Below are positions 34,723 through 46,683 of a DNA stretch of 64,000 bases, in pieces. The notes below the pieces were generated by a model. It saw nothing but the letters and a program-made list of their open reading frames with translations. It was not told the origin of the DNA and did not search any database. The stretch comes from Adenanthera pavonina. Lineage: Eukaryota > Streptophyta > Magnoliopsida > Fabales > Fabaceae. Each line of letters opens with the position of its first letter. Positions within the stretch are counted from its first letter, which is position 1. The stretch spans positions 3,375,501 through 3,439,500 of the forward strand of contig JAIVEN010000020.1 in assembly GCA_026686845.1 (NCBI GenBank). Direction: 5' to 3'. Made by a program: the position numbers and the translations under genes.

Positions 34723-37209
34723 TGTAACACCCCTCATAATATTTTTCTTGGCATTATGTTCAGAACCAAAGAGAAACAAGATGGAGGAAGGTTCAAGTGG
34801 AGTCTGAAAGAGCTCCACACTGTGGCGAGAAGTAGGGCTGCAGCAATGAGAGCCAATTCCAGTGGCCTTATTTCAGTTGAAACTGGTAGAGCCATGGTGA
34901 AGTGTGCTGAGGCCGTGGCGAGATTTAGGATTTTTGTTTAAATACATATCATTTCAGACAAATGGAAAGAAAGAAAATAGAGGAGAACCGAAGGAACTCC
35001 GCTAAGTTTCGTGTTTTGTAACTTTTAGGAGTGATTTTCGGACCTCAAGAGCTTGGATTCAAGTTGGTAAGTGATTTTTACTCCTTCCTCTCCATTTTCT
35101 TCGGTTGAAATTTAGGGTTTTTCAGTTTTGAGGTTGGATCTTCAGTTGGGACAAAATCCACCAATTGAAATGGATGAAATGGGGTTAATGAAGTGTGTTG
35201 TGGTGTTTTTGTTGCTTAGGTGTCAGTCTTGAAGGGATTATATGTGATTTGAGTTTAACCCTAGGTTGTTTTCGGTTTGGGCTCTTGGGAATCCGAATTA
35301 TATATATTTGAGTAGTGTTTGAATGATCTCTAAGAGCTTTTTGCATAAAAGATGTGTTGGAACCTTGGGTTAGGCCTAAAGTGGTTAAATGGTGATGTTT
35401 GGTTTAATGGTATATTGTGTTAATGGAAGAATTGTGTTATTATTAAGGTTTTTTAGTTAACCGAGAGGGGTTCAAGCATGTTAAGCATTCGAGAAGTTTG
35501 TGGAACTCACGTGTGTGGTATTGACAACCTAAGGTAATCAGGTTTATGTTTGTATTGTATTATTTATATGGTATGATAGTACATATATTTGTGTATATAT
35601 ATATGCATGTTTCTTTTCATACCACGATATTGATTGTATATGTGTATAATTTTTCTACATATTGTGATATGCATGGCTAGTTGATATATGATGATTGCAT
35701 ATGTTGTGATGTGTAGTATCCCCATACCATTACATGCTAGCATGTCTATATGATGCTTATGATGATAATAATGTATATATGTGTGTAGAGGCATGTTGAC
35801 ATGACATTGACATCATCATCATATGATTGCATAATGAGAGATTGATGATGAGGTGATGATGATATGATGTGATATGAGATGATGATATGATAAAGATCCC
35901 TATCGCTAAATCCTCTCCATAGGAGAGCTAAGCAGCAGAGAACAATATGATATGATGAAATATCCCTGTCACTAAATCCTTTCCTTAGGAGAGCCAGGTG
36001 GCAGTGGATTTGGGGATGCACCTTCCCTAAATCACCATTAATTCATGATGGTCCAGGGGAAGCAGAGTCATGATCTGAACTCTAGTGTAACCATTGGCCG
36101 GGTTGCATTAGGGTAAGGTGAGCTTGATCATGTCTTGGAATTAGTCTTCACCAACTGTTGGAAGGGAATCATCTATTAAAATGTCTTGACAGCTCGTGGT
36201 TTTAGCCTTGTATAAGGGAGAGGAGAACATGCATATCATTCATTAGTATTGCATTTCATGACTTAGTAGGTTAGTATATATATGTGTGTGTGTGGTTGTC
36301 CCCGGTTACTGAGACATTATCTCACACCCTTCTCCTATAAACTAACCTTTCAGGTGACCGTTCTAACATTAGTCCAGAGAAGACGTGAGAGTAGCTACAT
36401 ACGTGGGAATAGTCTATGTAGTAGTTGTAATTGGATAATGTATCTTGTGCTAAGTAGGATAGAAGGTTTTGTAATGGGTGTATGACCTTGATAAGGATTG
36501 TTATGGATATATGTATGGTTATGTATGTCGTGTGTATGTGTTATATATAATGGAAGTTGGAATTGGGTCGGATTGGTGTGTTTTAGGGCCTGTAGCCTGT
36601 TTTGTCAAGTTGGGATCTCAAGGGATCAAATCTCAGAGAAGTGGTTCCTTTGGGGTGAAACCTTTTTGGATAAGTTGGTTTGGGGGTCTTGGACCTGTAT
36701 GATTGGTCTCTGAGTGACCAGTTGCCTTTGGTGGCAATTAAAGGTAGTTAGTGGTAAGTTTTCTTCAGTGAGTGGCCAAAACGGTGTCAAAGGTTCAGAA
36801 TCTCCATACAGAGTTGGATTGAGGTGAAAGTGGTGTCTATAGATAGATTTGGACTAGATTGACTTGTAGAAGTTGGAATCAAGTCAATCAGAGGCCGGAG
36901 CATAAAGTTATGCGTGTCAAAAGTTTGCCCCGTGGTATGGAAATTGCTGATATAGAAAGTTAGTAGAGGCACCGTGACGCCAAGGTCTAGGCCACAGTGC
37001 CAGTGGAGGCCAAAGTATATGTAAAATAAGGGAGGCCGGAGCCGCGGTGGTACTGTAGCGGCCGTGGCCCCAGCCCAGTTTTTGGTGTTTTAAGGTTCGT
37101 TTCTGCTGTTCTGAAGTTATGAGAAGTTGTTTTGAGATGTTGGGATTGTGTTTGGTTGAATTTTGAAGTTTTTGGCCAAGTTTAGAGACGTCAGAAAGTA
37201 GGGTGTTAT
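34723..37209 (+). mobile_element. Solo Gypsy (Tekay-type) LTR, plus orientation, long form
   Basis: The LTR starts TGTAACACCCCTCATAAT at 34723 and ends GTAGGGTGTTAT near 37209. It is the most complete plus-strand copy, about 2.49 kb, and the reference for the family. It holds the 0.7-kb segment (about 34780-35465) with a TATA-like TGTTTAAATACATA near 34936, missing from the coding element. No internal region follows. The flanks TATTG (before) and AATAT (after) do not match, so the TSD is lost or the 3' border is eroded. Confidence 0.85.
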
Positions 37210-39612
37210 GAATATTTCCATGTTTTTCAATAAAGTATATGCCCAGGACTATTTGAGTAAGAAATTACATAGGTATGACATTATAATTAAAAATTACAAC
37301 TATGCATATATACAACCATAGTTGTCAAAATTGGACCGGACCAACCATTTTGACCGATCGAATTGAGAATCAGCACCTGATCCAGTTCAAACAAGGAAGA
37401 GCACCAGGAGAACTTAGAATTGGTAGGAACTGGTCAAAAACCAGTGAAACCGATCATAAATCAGTTTGAACCGATCTCATATTAATTTTTTTTTATTTTT
37501 AAAATATTATTTTAGTTTTTAAGATAAAATAACATCATTTTTAATATAAAATATTTTTTCTTTATATATTATAATATTACATGAACATTATTATGATATA
37601 TAATTATTAAACATTATAAATTTACTTAATAAATGATATAATAATTAATTACTAATTTATTATTTTGAAGTCACATGTGATTATGGATTAATATTAACTC
37701 ATTTAAATTTAAATATTGAGTTATGAAAATTATTAATAATTTGTTTGTAGTGAATAATAGATTGATAATCCAGCATTATTTAGTTTGAAACTTTAAATAA
37801 GTCATAAATTTTATTTAAACTTGTATTATTTATTTAAAATATATTATTTTAATCACTACTGATTTAATCTCAATTAGATTATAATTGAATCATTGAATCT
37901 TGAATTAGTGTTTTATTCAGTTCAATTCTCAGTACGATTCTAATAACATTGCATATAACTTCCCATGCATATATATGTTCATAATGTGGTTGTATCTGTT
38001 TTTGACATTTTGTACACGATAGAAAGATGGTGACACCAAATGATTATTGGTTGCTAGAAGCAATATATAATAATCAACCGGTACCCAAAAATGTATGACA
38101 ACTGCACTTTCCTTAAGGTGTTATTTGTGCCTACTATGATTGCTGCTGGGATCCGATGAACCACGCCTAGGAGTTATTCCAAGCAACTAAGACAACTGAC
38201 AACAACTTCTATGTCCCAATGAAAATTACAGAAATGAAAAACCAGAGAGAATATAAGTAGGAGGGAACAGAGAGTATTTTTCTGTGTTTTTTTTCATGTC
38301 TGATCTGTTGTCTTTTGTAGTCAAATAAAATAACTAAATATTAAAACTCAATCAAATCTACGAATAGAGTGAACAGCTTGGCCCAGTGCCCAGTTAGCCC
38401 AGTCCAACTCGGCCACTTCAGGCCAACCAGGCCGGGTCGGGGTTAGGGTCAAGCACTCTTACCCCAGTCCGGCCTGACCTATATATATATATATATATTT
38501 TTTTCTAATTTTTTATATATTTTAATGGATTTTTGTAGAATTTTTTTATGCATCTAATATAATACATTTACTATGTAAATATTATGAAAACTTTTTAAGA
38601 TTTTAATGTTTCAAATTTTTTTAAATTTTGAATTAATTTTTTAACTTAATATTTATGTAAAAATAATGTATAATGGTTAAATATTTATAAATTTTGAACA
38701 ATTTTATTTTTTCTAAGATTATTTTTTTAAGAAAATCTATTTTTAAGTATAAATAAATATATTTTTTATTATTAAATAATTTTTTATTTTTTATTTTTTA
38801 AAAAAAAATATATATAGTATCAGATTAGCCGGGTACTGACCCGATACTGGCCTGAGACACTTTGGGCCCGGCATCGGGTAGTGGTCAAACGCAACCCGAC
38901 CCGACTCTACCAATGATCACCCCTATCTACAAACAAGCTGTTTCTAAATTTTGGAAAGAAATCAAAATGTTAATAATTAATTTCTGAATGTTAGTAATAA
39001 ACATGAAATATTTTGGAAAAAATTGAAAAAGAAAAACTTGGTTTAAATTTTAAATCCAAATCAGATTTACACCATTAGATTAATCTAACGGTCATGACGC
39101 ACGAAATGCTTAAATATTAAATTATTAATATTTAAGCTCCACTTTGTCTTCCTTCCAAACCATCTTTTAACAAATAGCATAATCTCCTTTTATACTTTTA
39201 GAGAACCATTTTTATCAGCAATATAGAACTCTAAATTTTTCAAACTACTCCTTACATTGGTAACATCACTTTGAATTTACAACAAATATACATGTCAATA
39301 TTTTTTCCACCAAATAATCAATATATCAATACAATATATATTAAAACCTATAGATGGCCATCTTTGACAACCAATGGCTAGAAGTAGTCTAGGTGCTAAA
39401 AAAATTCTATAAAAAAAATTCATTAATCATAAATAGTATAACTAATTTCATAGTTCATGTGACACCCGGACATTACCTCTGGCTAGTTGCTTAATTAATC
39501 AATAGCTGGGCACGTTCTCTAGCGCTTATTGCATAATCAATGATTTTTTTTTTCTGCAGAGATGAAGGTTTTCAATCATTGTCATAATATGTTTGTTTGT
39601 GTAATTATATGT
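37210..39612. other. Intergenic DNA with repeat fragments
   Basis: About 37335-37480 carries a GGTT/AACC-dyad cluster resembling 16645-16730. About 38375-38480 and 38820-38925 are GC-rich and share CCCGAC / GGGTCGG-type words, flanking a ~340-bp extremely AT-rich core with a (TA)n run, which could be the ends of one small element. No gene was recognised; the stretch near 38035-38210 has balanced composition but no clear frame. Confidence 0.4.
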
Positions 39613-39834
39613 AAACTGTCAAAAACCACAAGGGTGTGGTGTGATAGTTTCTCACTTCGTCCCTTAACCATGTGACTGGGGGTTCGATTCTCTATTCATG
39701 GGAACGGAGCGCTTCCCATGACCAGCTGCTTACTCTTTAGTGGAAGGGCTCGAGACGAAGGGATTAATCACTACTCCCGATGGTAGATACCCTTGTGTAA
39801 ACCAAAAAAAAAAAATATAGTGAAACTGTCAAAA
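39613..39834 (+). mobile_element. tRNA-derived SINE with 12-bp target site duplication
   Basis: The body is about 39625-39822. A B-box GGTTCGATTC at 39681-39690 and an upstream GTGGTGTGATAGTTTCTC resemble a pol III internal promoter. An A-rich tail (ACC followed by twelve A) ends the element. AAACTGTCAAAA at 39613-39624 is repeated exactly at 39823-39834. It is a different family from the SINE at 5648. The perfect TSD suggests a fairly recent insertion. Confidence 0.85.
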
Positions 39835-40354
39835 GATTATACTTCGATCAGTTATACATAGATTATGACTTCTGATAAAAAAAAAACGGTTAGTTATAAA
39901 TTATTAGGGACTTAAGAATCTTCAGCAAAACCAGATTTAAGATCCTCATTCAATCAATTAATGGTGGGTTTGTTGCAAAATTAATCAGTTCATTAAATTA
40001 TTAAAAAAATCAATTTAGCTCTTTGCTGAGCTTTTCTCTTACGATGTGTCCTATTTTAGAGGATTGAAATATTAATTAAATTAGTAATTAAAATGACAGA
40101 AGAGACAGCATATTGAGACTTGTCATTTATTTAAGGGTGAATTACAATTAGGAACAAGTATATTGAATTAATTATAAAAAGGAACTTCAACTAATCAAAG
40201 GTGTTGAAAGTTGGAATCCTGAATAAAAAATTGAGAGAATAAATAATAACATGTTTTATTTTATAATAAATTTATTATTTTGATATAAAAATATATTTAT
40301 TCAATCTTAATATAGCGGGAGTAACACCCAGCACCACGTATATACATAATAACT
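39835..40354. other. Intergenic AT-rich DNA
   Basis: No gene, RNA or recognisable element was seen between the SINE and the foldback element. Confidence 0.4.
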
Positions 40355-41012
40355 AGGAAAAATAACACTTGAAGACTAAAATTTTTAATTAATTTTATTT
40401 TAGGACTAAAAAATTTGAAAATACCAGAAAATGACAATGGTCTCAAATTGATCAAAATTCTAAATAGGAAATAACCTAAATACCCTTGTTAAAACGTTTT
40501 ACACTCAATATCTATTTTTTAGTACTCTTATTATAAAATTTAATACTGAACTTTCCCAATTTTACACTTGACACAATAAAGAATTCAACTCTCAGAATTT
40601 TACACTCATATTCTGCGTTTTACTACTCATGTTTCACGATTTGACACTAAAGACCCCTGATTTTATATTAGATATATCTCAGAATTTTGTACTCAACTTC
40701 CATTTTTTACTATTCAATATCTGCTTTTTACTACTCTTTTTCATAAATTTGACACTAAACTTTCTCAATTTTACACTCATATTCCACAATATGTTCAGTG
40801 TAAAATTGAGGATATTCAGTGTTAAATTTATGAAAAAGAGTAGTAAAAAACAGATGTTAAATATAAAACCTTTTTACAAGAGTATTTAGGTCATTTCATA
40901 TTTATATTTTAATTAATTTGAGACCATGATCCTTTTATGATATTTTTAAATTTTTTTTAATCTTAAAATAAAATTAATTAAAAATTTTGGTCCTTAAATA
41001 TTATTTCCCCTA
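40355..41012. mobile_element. Foldback/MITE element with very long terminal inverted repeats
   Basis: Outer arms 40355-40500 and 40860-41012 are inverted copies sharing CAAAATTTTTAATTAATTTT and CATGGTCTCAAATTAATTAA-like blocks. Inner arms 40728-40785 and 40797-40855 are also inverted copies (TTTTACTACTCTTTTTCATA against its complement) with a centre near 40791. Between outer and inner left arm the TTTTACACTC / TTTTTACTACTC words recur several times, so the left arm has been amplified. No transposase is present. No matching TSD was found; class (MULE-like or foldback) is unsettled. Confidence 0.7.
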
Positions 41013-41787
41013 AAATTATTACAACTAGAGGGTTCGGGAAATTTACATGCAGACAGTCAACATAGCTTTTTGTCAAATCAGCATTCTAACTATGTCAACA
41101 AGTCAACGGGGTTACGTATTCAAATTTTTCAACTCTTCGAATAGTTGAATACAATATCTTTATATTTTTGTAGATTTTTTGGTAGATTAATTGTTCTAGA
41201 TAAAAAGATAAGAAAATTATATTAAATTCAATCAATTATAAAATGATCCATGGACATAAATTAGGGGTGTGAGTATCACTTAAAAACGGCATATTGAATT
41301 TATTTATATTAGTATATATGTATTTGAATTTGTTCATTCATTCATTCGTATATTTTCGACTGTTTGCATAGTGGAATTATTTATACATAAGGCAGTTTGC
41401 TCTCTAAAAATTCTCCTCTTAAAAAAATAAAATGTGCACATTATTTTTATTTAGATGATAAATGCCACCACTAAATGTGATTGGATTAAATAATAAGAGA
41501 CTTAATATTCAAATAATATTTAATATGTAAATTGAATTTATCTATTTATACAAAAACTGAATGCCTTACATCTCATTGCTTCTTGATTTTCTTGGTTTGC
41601 TTTTCCCCCTTTATAATTGTCATATAACAATATAAGAAAAAAGTCCTGACCTCAATATATTCAAAACATACAAAAAAAAAAAAAGAATATATATATATAT
41701 ATATTTCCTAGCAGGTTCATCTTTGAATATTCTATTTTTTTTTTTATGGGCTTTGAATATTCTATTATAATCTGTTAGAAACATAAG
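41013..41787. promoter_or_regulatory. Upstream region of the intact DUF1262 gene
   Basis: A TATTTCCTAGCAGGTTCATC block near 41703 recurs upstream of pseudogene 2 near 47099. CAGCATTCTAACTATGTCAA near 41080 has a counterpart near 46986. These blocks mark upstream sequence that was copied together with the gene. A (TA)n run lies at 41687-41702. No coding sequence was seen. Confidence 0.45.
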
Positions 41788-41794
41788 TATAAAT
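41788..41794 (+). promoter_or_regulatory. Candidate TATA box of the DUF1262 gene
   Basis: TATAAAT lies 64 bp before the ATG at 41858 and just before ATTCATAGAGG, a block shared with the leader of pseudogene 2 (near 47233). Spacing fits a plant core promoter with a leader of about 30-35 bases. This is inference from position only. Confidence 0.4.
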
Positions 41795-41857
41795 TCATAG
41801 AGGAATACTGAAAATAACCCAGAAATCTGCAAAGATTTTCAGAAAAATATAGAAGGA

Positions 41858-42833
41858 ATGTATGCAACAAGGCCTCTTTCCCTATACTTGAAGGACCAAG
41901 CTGCTCTTTCTCTTCCTCCTCCGGAGGGTCCAAACTCAAGTTTTCTGGTGATCTTCGACGAAGAAGCAGAGACAGGTTTCGGTGTACGAAGAGATGATAG
42001 AATAAGGAACCTTCCTTTCCCTCAGAACAAGGACTTAACTGTTTTTGCTGCAGATGAATCCACCAACCGAGTCATGTTCATTCCTGTTCTGAACCAGCCC
42101 TTGAGTTCCAATCGCTACTATGTCATATTCACACAAGGCTGGGAAGAAGGGTACCAAAATAATCAATCATATATATATATATATATATTTTCTCTCTCAA
42201 TCAGATTAATTAGCTTCTTGATTACGATAATGATGACTTGCAGGGATGCAGCGACGAGTTCGAAAGAAGACGATAAGATGACGTGCTGTTGGGGAAGTTG
42301 TATTCAAGATGCAATACCATCTGCTTTGGATCCCTTCAATGTTTATCAGCAATTTGAGATGATAAAGAAGCCTCGTGATAGGTTTGAAGCTAAGTCTGTG
42401 GCTCCAGATGGATTTCCTCCTATGTTCCTGAGGGGTGAATGGAGGCTCTGCAATAATATTCCTCACCATCATTTGAGTGAAGAAGCTTTTGGCATCGACG
42501 ACTCCTTACGTGCTCGATTACCAGATTTCAATTTTTCCTCATATGATGATCGTTCTCAACCAGTCGTTGTTGGAAAATGGTACGCTAAGCATTTTATCAT
42601 TGTTGACTGCCAATTAATTTAAAGTTTTAAGCGTGAGATCCAGTTCTATAACACACATTTTTATATTAAACAATGATAAAATACTCATTAAAAACTATAA
42701 GCACAATAACATAAATATGTATTTAACAAATATAATGATAAATAAAATTCAAAGCCCGGGTAGAGCCGTTGTTAACTAGTAATTTTCATTGTTTTCTTTT
42801 TTCTTTTTCCACTTGCCAGCGCAATAGTGAATG

Positions 42834-42867
<34 letters not shown>

Positions 42868-44582
42868 TATATCTGCTAAAAATGGCTAGACACCCAACTC
42901 AAACCACCAAGTATGGACCATTATTGACTCAACTTGATGAAATGTCCACAAAAAATATCATGTTGATAAGTTGCCTTTCTTCACTTGATTGCTAGGTAAG
43001 AACATAGCGTTGTGTGATATTCAAAACTTAGGAATAAGTGAAAATAAAAAACATGTATTTTTGTTTGGGCATCAAAGAAAATTAGATCCTATTAATTTTA
43101 AGCATGAGATCCAGTGATATTCACATTCACATTTTTGTATGATAAAATCTCATTAAAAATATAAGCACCGTAATATAAATATGTATTTAACAAATATAAT
43201 GATAAATACAATTCAAGGTCAGGGTACAGTGGGTGTTAATTATTTTAAATATAAGATGTGTCAAATTACTTTATACATATTAAGGAAAGTTGCTTATATT
43301 TTTAACTTTTAAAAAGAAAGTCAAACATCCCATTTTCACTCTTACTCCCTTCAGTTCTATATATAGAATGTTTTGTATAAAATGCATGACTATTAAGAAA
43401 AGTCTTTCAACATTTGAAAATTTTGAAAAAAGAACCAAAACTTCCCTTTTTAATCTATTAAATGCTCCATTATCATGCCCATTAGATGTAGTCATGTAAG
43501 GACTAGGGAATAATGACAGGGATAAAAATGAAAAAATTGTACCTAACATCTTATAATATAAACCAAAAATTTATTTTACAAAATATTCTATATATGAAAC
43601 TAGGAAAATTAATAATTAAAGTTGTTTTCACTTATTTTCATTACAAATTATGAAACTAGTTATAAATGAATAGAGATAAAAAAGATAAATTACTATTAAA
43701 AATTACTTAATATCTTATATTATGAAAAAACAATTCTAATAAATAACTTATATTTCATACTAGAGAGAATATAAATTTATATTACATCAACCAAAAAAAT
43801 GAAACGGTTGCGTTAGCAGGGAGCACAAGTGAGCTAATTTGATAGAATTTATTATATATTGATGCCAAAGCCCAACTGACGATGACGGATCAAATTGGCT
43901 GGCAATCAGGGCCAGGCCCATTTCGACATTGCCATGGCTATATATAGGTCCCCATTATTTCTCTGTCTATGTCCATGATTGTTGAAAATATAGTTTCAAA
44001 TGGTGATCTAATTAAATTCACATATATGACATATGATATATTTTTATTTTCTTTTTTTATAGGTACTGTCCTTTCATGTTGGTGAAAGAACGTAGAAAGA
44101 GATCAAAATACAAGAACAATAAATCAATGTTCTACGAGATGACACTAGAGCAGAGATGGGTGAAGGTATCCTCAAAGGAAAACGTTGGAAACAATATTGG
44201 AGAAAAGGAAGTGCTAATGCAGATTGACGTTAAAGCAGAAGCTGCAAAAATTGCTGAAACAAAGGATGCTTCATGGAACAACAAAGATGTGAGCAACACC
44301 GGAGTTATGTGGTTTACTAGTTACGAAGGTAATAAGAAAGAAGAGAAAGTAGGGTTGAGCATGGCGATTGTGGAGAGAATGAAGTGGGAACAAGAAAGTG
44401 TAGGATGGGTGGGTGGGAATCAAAAGATAGAAAGAGTGGAAGAGTTTGGAGGTAAGGGCATGTGGAGAAAATTTTCATGTTACTTACTTGTGGAGAGTTT
44501 TGTGTTGAAGACAATGGAGGGAAGTTTGGTGATAACTTTTGATTACAAGCATACCCACCAAATCAGATGCAAATGGGAGTGA
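41858..44582 (+). CDS. DUF1262 family protein, intact three-exon gene
   Basis: Exons by comparison with the three broken copies downstream: 41858-42150, 42244-42579 and 44063-44582 (293+336+520 bases, 382 residues, stop TGA 44580-44582). Donors are GTACCA and GTACGC, acceptors TTGCAG and TTATAG. Joined codons restore GWEEGDAATSS and VVVGKWYCPFM. DUF1262 (PF06880) signs in order: MYATRPLSLYLKD at the N-terminus, PPPEGPNSSFLVI, PFPQNKDLTV, FIPVLNQPLSSNRYYVI (about residue 75-90), CCWGSCI, FEAKSVAPDGFPP (about 140), RLPDF, VVVGKWYCPF (about 210), FYEMTLEQRW (about 230) and a C-terminal IRCKWE. No signal peptide or membrane segment is evident. DUF1262 proteins are plant-specific, often in tandem arrays, of unknown biochemical function. 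No stop or frameshift was found, so it is probably functional. Intron 1 (93 bases) is open in frame; intron 2 (1483 bases) contains a MITE. Confidence 0.9.
42834..42861. repeat. (TA)n microsatellite in intron 2
   Basis: An uninterrupted TA dinucleotide run of roughly 14 units lies in the second intron of the DUF1262 gene. It is likely length-polymorphic. Confidence 0.8.
43345..43605. mobile_element. Stowaway-like MITE in intron 2 of the DUF1262 gene
   Basis: The left end, after TA, is CTCCCTTCAGTTCTATATAT; the right end, inverted, reads TTTCCTAGTTTCATATATAG. The arms continue as AGAATGTTTTGTA against AGAATATTTTGTA, giving ~40 bp of imperfect TIR. The CTCCCT end and TA target fit Tc1/mariner-derived Stowaway elements. 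The right terminus is eroded. No coding capacity. Confidence 0.6.
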
Positions 44583-45747
44583 CACACGTTCGTACAATTA
44601 TTATATATACTCTGAATTCCTCTGCCTGCTTCACTCATTTTTATTCAATTTGTCTCATTATTTAAGAGTTTAGGCTTTGCTTGTTAAGTCTACATATATA
44701 TATGACCAAACAAAAAATCATCAATTAATATTAAATATAAGAAATATAAGAAGTTACACTTTCTTAACAAGTGGTGAGTATTACAGCTCATTTTATATTT
44801 AGTGCTAATCATACACAGCCTAACCTAATCATCAAAATAGCTTTTTGATTATGCATGTCAACAAAATCACCGAGCTAGGCTAACTGTATGTTCAAAGTTT
44901 CTGACATCTTTGGCATTGATGAATTTAATATTTGAGGGTCATCACTCAATATTTCAGAAAATTTACACGTAAAATTTTGAATTTTATAAAACACACTATA
45001 TATGAAGTTCATATGGATAGTTGGCAAACTTACATGCAGTCAACATGGTTGAATATAATAATAATAATATATATATATATATACATATATAGGATGTTGT
45101 ACTTTTTTTGTTTTTGCCAATGTCATACTATTTATTAGCTCTGGATAGTCTGATTCACCTCTACTTTGCAATCATATTACGGATAAAGACGAGAAAAAAA
45201 ATTTGCGAATGTATAAATTACATGCCGTTTTTCTAGACCCGTCAGGTTTGTTAGCCGAAAAAAACAAAGAAGAACCAAAATACTTTTTCAGGCCCGTAGT
45301 GAGAAATAATTTATATATTATGTCTTCTCTGTACTTATAGCATTAATTTGGAATAAACTCAAAGATATCCCAAGTTAGCATTCTAATTAATTAAAGTAAT
45401 AATCATGTCAATTTTGTATATATGTCTGCTTCCCTCTGTATGATATCATGACAGATTGATATATTTGGATAGACCGGCCCAGTCTTAGATGTACAGATTC
45501 AATTGTTCAATTATTATTATTTAAAAAAAAACACACTAGTACTTGATTTGTTGCAAAGTATAATTGTGGATGTGACTTCGTAACATATTATTTGTATTTC
45601 ATTTTAAAATATATAAATAAAAAATGAGGTTACTTTTTAATTTTTATTACTTGTTTGGTTTGGAGTACTTCTTTCCTTATTTAGTTAGGAAAAAAAAAAA
45701 AAGAAAAATTTTTCTCCCATTTCCTTCACAAGCCTCGAAATAGGAGA
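44583..45747. other. Intergenic DNA downstream of the intact DUF1262 gene
   Basis: The first ~150 bp should be the 3' UTR. From about 45005 (ACTTACATGCAGTCAACATG) to 45400 (AAGTTAGCATTCTAATTAAT) the sequence resembles the upstream DNA of the other cluster members, so this is probably the decayed 5' region of the relic at 45748. A (TA)n run lies near 45066. No coding sequence was seen. Confidence 0.45.
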
Positions 45748-45984
45748 TGGTTTTTGGGATGAAAAAGACGTGGACACTGCAGCTTTATGGTTTACCAGTT
45801 GTACTGGGAATCGGAGGACAAAGAGTGGAGGAGTTTGGAAGTAATGGTAAGTGGAGGAAATTTTGCTGTTACTTGCTGGAGAGTTTTGTATTAATTGAAG
45901 AGAATGGATGGAAACTCGGTGCTAACTTATGATTATATAAGCTCGAAAGCGCGCGCACACCAAATTAGGTGTAAATGGGAGTGA
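45748..45984 (+). pseudogene. DUF1262 relic: 3' part of exon 3 only
   Basis: The frame beginning near 45748 gives FWDEKDVDTAALWFTS, which aligns with SWNNKDVSNTGVMWFTS of the intact gene. After a frameshift RVEEFGSNGKWRKFCCYLLE aligns with RVEEFGGKGMWRKFSCYLLV, and the sequence ends in the conserved GTAAATGGGAGTGA stop context at 45984. Exons 1 and 2, the start of exon 3 and about 25 codons between the two aligned blocks are absent. It is the most decayed member of the tandem cluster and probably not translated. Confidence 0.75.
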
Positions 45985-46610
45985 CACGCCATACTCTGAT
46001 TAATCTTTTTCTGGTTAATTTTATTACTTTCAAATGTATGCGTGTATGGGATCTAGATTGTCAATCGACCTATTCCCAGAGTTCAAATTTTTTAACATGC
46101 ATGATTTGCTTCCTTCGCTAAGTACCCACGAATACTTGACCGTTACCAAAACTCATAATTACAAACACAAAGACAAAGAAATTCAGTCTCAATTAAGATG
46201 AACTTCCTTTTAGCAAGTCCTCTTCAACTCCAAGTGTACAATACTCGTCAAGGATGGGAGAGCAACAGGAATTTTCCTCTCAAATGATATTGTCATGCAT
46301 GAGCCTTCCTATATGTGTACTTAATTAGATATATTTACCCAGCTAGCCACCCTATTCATATATAATATGTAAATTGTGAAACTTAATTACTGTAACTTTT
46401 ATCATATATATATTGATTATGAGCTTAATTGGGATCTCTTCTGCAAGATTTTATTCTACCAAAATGCTGTTTCTCACAGCCATCAAAACTGTGGCCCACT
46501 CCTTTTAAATTTATGTGATCTCATTCTCGCTTAGCAAGATGAATGTGACAGGCAACATTTTGGTAGAAGAAATTTTGGCAAGAAAGACCCCAAATTCATT
46601 GATTATAGTT
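45985..46610. other. Intergenic DNA between DUF1262 copies
   Basis: No gene or element was recognised in this AT-rich stretch. Confidence 0.4.
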
Positions 46611-46683
46611 CACCAAAAAAAAAAAAAAGAGGCTTACACTACGATGATTTATAGTAGTGTAAGCTTTGTTTTTTTTTTTGGTG
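46611..46683. repeat. Near-perfect ~73-bp hairpin
   Basis: The arms are CACCAAAAAAAAAA...GGCTTACACTAC on the left and GTAGTGTAAGC...TTTTTTTTTGGTG on the right, around a short GATGATTTATA loop. Flanking GTGTAAGCTAAT at 46691 repeats part of the arm. It may be the collapsed end of a foldback element or a small hairpin transcript; no evidence distinguishes these. Confidence 0.75.

Noticed and set aside
41858..42622. Single-exon 254-codon reading of the intact DUF1262 gene
   Set aside because: It runs through intron 1 and into intron 2. Comparison with the paralogue supports splicing; the read-through is kept only as a possible retained-intron form.
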